Below are positions 34,542 through 36,538 of a DNA stretch of 36,538 nucleotides, piece by piece (positions within the stretch are counted from its first letter, which is position 1; each line of letters opens with the position of its first letter). The translations under genes were made by a program, and so were the position numbers. Where the stretch lies: NCBI GenBank assembly GCA_937889545.1, contig CALAOT010000042.1:1-36538 (forward strand), given 5' to 3'. The notes below the pieces were generated by a model that was not told the origin of the DNA, did not search any database, and saw only the letters and a program-made list of their open reading frames with translations. The DNA is from an uncultured Opitutaceae bacterium (GTDB taxonomy: Bacteria > Verrucomicrobiota > Verrucomicrobiia > Opitutales > Opitutaceae).

Positions 34542-35309
34542 ATGGCAGTCACATCGCCGACGAGGCCCAACCCCAAGCCACTCATCGTTGTCGTCGAGGA
34601 TGAGGCGGACCTCGCGTCCCTCATCGCCCAATACCTCGAGCGCGCGGGCATGCGCACGCAGGTCTGCAACCGCGCGGCGCACGCCCTGAAGTTCCTGCAG
34701 CGCAATTTTGCGAACATGATCCTGCTGGACCTCGTCCTGCCTGACCAGTCCGGCTTTGAGCTCTACGAGGAGCTGAAGTCCTCGAACATCAACGTGCCCG
34801 TCATCTTCCTGACCGGCAATCTTGAGGAGGCCAGCAAGATCCACGGCCTCGACCTGGGCGGGGACGACTACGTCACCAAGCCCTTCAGCTACGCCGAGCT
34901 CGTCGCCCGCATCAGGGCCGTGCTCCGCAGGGCCGATTACAAGGAGGACCTCAACCTGACGAAGAACGTCAAGGTGAACGACGAGCCCTTCGACTTCTGC
35001 GGGGCCAAGATCACCCCGGTCCGGCTCGAGATCGCGTTCCCCGACGGGGAGATCACAACGATCGGCCGCAAGGAGATCGGCATCCTCTCCTACCTGAACG
35101 AGCACCCCGGTGAGGTGATCACGCGAAAGGCCCTGATCCACTCGGTCTGGGGCCAGCACGCGGACGTCAGGAGCCGCTCGCTCGACCAGTACGTCGTCAA
35201 GGTGCGCGAGCTCTTCAAGAAGAAGGGCCTCGACCTGGCGGATTTCCAGACGGTCCACGGGATCGGCTACATCTTCGACCCGAAGCAGACCCACAAGAAG
35301 GGGGCCTAG
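34542..35309 (+). CDS. OmpR/PhoB-family response regulator
   Basis: A 255-residue two-component regulator. The receiver domain (about 13-130) has the acidic pair VVVEDEAD, the phospho-acceptor Asp63 in MILLDLVLPDQSG, the Thr of VIFLTGN, and the Lys of DDYVTKPFSYAELVARIRAV. The winged-helix DNA-binding domain (about 160-252) shows IGRKEIGILSYLNEHPGEVI, TRKALIHSVWG, SRSLDQYVVKVRELF and VHGIGYIF. The ATG at 34542 is chosen because the receiver begins a dozen residues later; earlier in-frame starts at 34479 or 34335 would run into hisG. It is divergent from hisG by 106 bases. No histidine kinase lies beside it, so it is an orphan here and its signal is unknown. Confidence 0.9.
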   Translation: MAVTSPTRPNPKPLIVVVEDEADLASLIAQYLERAGMRTQVCNRAAHALKFLQRNFANMILLDLVLPDQSGFELYEELKSSNINVPVIFLTGNLEEASKIHGLDLGGDDYVTKPFSYAELVARIRAVLRRADYKEDLNLTKNVKVNDEPFDFCGAKITPVRLEIAFPDGEITTIGRKEIGILSYLNEHPGEVITRKALIHSVWGQHADVRSRSLDQYVVKVRELFKKKGLDLADFQTVHGIGYIFDPKQTHKKGA

Positions 35310-35337
35310 GGGGACCCGCGCGGCGGGCCCCGGGCGT

Positions 35338-36219
35338 TCAGAATAGCTCCGGCTGGCCGTAGCGCTGGCGCGCCTCCGCGAGCGCTGACCTCATCTCCAT
35401 GCTCTCAAGGATGGCGTAGAGCTCGGCGGGCTGGACGCTTCCCCTCTCCGCTGCCGGGGGCGGCAGCGACAGGTTGAGCGTCGTTATCCTCCGGTTCCTG
35501 CGGAGCATGTCGGCCGACGACGCGACGGCCGCGCGGAACCGCTCGGGCGCAATCCGGTCCGCCGCCGCGATCACCCCCTCCAGGCTCCCGAACTCGGCGA
35601 GCCATTTCGCGGCGGTCTTCGGCCCCACCCCGGCCAGGCCGGGGATGTTGTCCGAGGCGTCCCCCACAAGAGCCAAGAAGTCGGCGATCTTCGAGGGGGG
35701 AACCCCGAACTTCTCGACGACTCCCGCCGCGTCCATCAGGCGCCAGCCCAGCTTCGGGTTCGCGGACGGGGGCGGCAGCATGATGCGGATCCGGTCCCCC
35801 ACGATCTGCGCAAAATCCTTGTCCGAGCTCACGATCAGGACCTCGTCCCCCCGCCGGGAAAGCGCCTCGGCCTCGGAGGCGAGCAGGTCGTCACTCTCGA
35901 CGCCCTCCTGCTCCACCCCGCCCAGGCCCATCGCGCGCGTGAGCGCCTTGATGACCGGGACCTGCCTTGCCAGGGACTCCGGCATCTCCTCGCGCTGCGC
36001 CTTGTACTCGGGAAGCAGCGCGAGCTTGTCCTGCGCGCCCCCGAGGTCGAAGAAGACAAGCACCCCGTCCGGCTTCTCCTGGTCAGAAAGCCGCCAGAGC
36101 GACTTCACCCACCCGTGGAGCGCGTTCGTCGGGAACCCGTCGCCCCGGTTCAGCTCCGGGATCGCGAAGAAGCAGCGGTAGGCGAGGTTGAACCCGTCGA
36201 CGAGAAGCCATTTCGCCAT
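35338..36219 (-). CDS. Stand-alone 5'-3' exonuclease / flap endonuclease (PolA-N-like)
   Basis: The 293-residue protein matches the 5'-nuclease domain of DNA polymerase I, as an independent enzyme like Xni or YpcP. Metal-binding acids are visible in LLVDGFNLAYR (Asp8), VFFDLGG, GVESDDLLASEAEAL, VSSDKDFAQIV and LVGDASDNIPGLAGVGP. The last runs into the helix-3-turn-helix GPKTAAKWLAEFGSLEG. It should remove RNA primers or flaps. Its start lies 16 bases after the SMC stop on the same strand, so the two are probably co-transcribed. It converges with the response-regulator gene. Confidence 0.92.
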   Translation of the reverse strand: MAKWLLVDGFNLAYRCFFAIPELNRGDGFPTNALHGWVKSLWRLSDQEKPDGVLVFFDLGGAQDKLALLPEYKAQREEMPESLARQVPVIKALTRAMGLGGVEQEGVESDDLLASEAEALSRRGDEVLIVSSDKDFAQIVGDRIRIMLPPPSANPKLGWRLMDAAGVVEKFGVPPSKIADFLALVGDASDNIPGLAGVGPKTAAKWLAEFGSLEGVIAAADRIAPERFRAAVASSADMLRRNRRITTLNLSLPPPAAERGSVQPAELYAILESMEMRSALAEARQRYGQPELF

Positions 36220-36235
36220 GGCGGGGGCGCCTGCC

Positions 36236-36538
36236 CTAGGCGGGGCTCGCGACCGGCGCCGCCGGAAGGGTCACGGCGCTCCGCACCGAGTCGGCGACCG
36301 TCGCGGGATGGTGCGCCTCCGCCTCGCCGCGCTCGTGGTTGAACCTCATCGAGACGGTCTTCGAGACGCCCCTCTCCTCCATCGTCACGCCGTAGATCGC
36401 GTTCGCCGCGGCCACGGTGCGCTTGTTGTGGGTGATGATGATGAATTGCGAGTCCTTGACGAACTTCCGGAGCAGGTCGGTGAACCGGCCGATGTTCGAC
36501 TCGTCGAGCGGCGCGTCGAGCTCGTCCAGCAGGCAGAA
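36236..36538 (-). CDS. smc: Chromosome segregation protein SMC, C-terminal end (partial)
   Basis: The last 100 codons of a gene that continues beyond the right edge. The first residues, FCLLDELDAPLDESNIGRF, are the Walker B and D-loop of an SMC ATPase head, where family members typically read FCxLDEVDAALDxxNxxRF. KDSQFIIITHNKRTVAAANA and YGVTMEERGVSKTVSMRF follow as in SMC. The tail after that is a short, variable extension ending in VASPA. SMC organises and segregates the chromosome with ScpA and ScpB. Other SMC-like ATPases such as RecN are less likely given the THNKRTVAAA stretch. Confidence 0.88.
   Translation of the reverse strand, partial: FCLLDELDAPLDESNIGRFTDLLRKFVKDSQFIIITHNKRTVAAANAIYGVTMEERGVSKTVSMRFNHERGEAEAHHPATVADSVRSAVTLPAAPVASPA

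Overview
The window is a compact, GC-rich (roughly two thirds G+C by eye) bacterial chromosome segment. The gene content suits a Verrucomicrobiota genome, probably of the Opitutaceae lineage: a fused SecDF, an arginine-to-putrescine route through agmatine, a secreted GH3 glycosidase, HrpB, and a short RpoD-like sigma factor. This assignment is inference from gene content; no rRNA or other taxonomic marker is present.

Layout. Positions 1-2887 are visibly less GC-rich and hold a probable remnant of a tyrosine recombinase and a secreted zinc metalloprotease. They end at the 3' side of a tRNA-Arg(ACG) gene, which looks like the edge of an integrated island. From 3322 on the sequence is core-genome in character: a lipoprotein cyclophilin, then a small Phd/VapC-type toxin-antitoxin pair, then the yajC-secDF-recJ operon on the minus strand. 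Divergent from yajC runs speA, overlapping a GH3 glycosidase. hrpB is convergent with that glycosidase. A 1.1 kb gap without a convincing gene (16713-17882) follows. It holds a cluster of DnaA-box-like sites, then about 0.85 kb of hairpin-rich sequence ending in a textbook intrinsic terminator, then the typA leader. Beyond it lie typA, gcvT-gcvH (minus), a CBS-domain transporter plus lgt, glgC (minus), glmS-trpE, an RpoD-family sigma factor, rpsA (minus), the hisG-aguB-aguA-lipoprotein operon (minus), an OmpR-type response regulator, a stand-alone 5'-3' exonuclease, and the C-terminus of SMC at the right edge.

How the genes work together. SpeA (arginine to agmatine), AguA (agmatine to N-carbamoylputrescine) and AguB (N-carbamoylputrescine to putrescine) form a complete putrescine pathway, split over two loci about 20 kb apart. 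aguB and aguA are packed directly behind hisG. YajC and SecDF serve the Sec translocon, and Lgt lipidates the lipoproteins seen here. glmS and glgC are divergent and both draw on hexose phosphate (UDP-GlcNAc for the envelope; ADP-glucose for glycogen). Most other genes are housekeeping.

The part least explained by known genes is 16713-17882. A candidate long structured RNA there, with its own terminator, is the main lead; I could not match it to tmRNA, RNase P RNA, 6S RNA, SRP RNA or a known riboswitch by eye.
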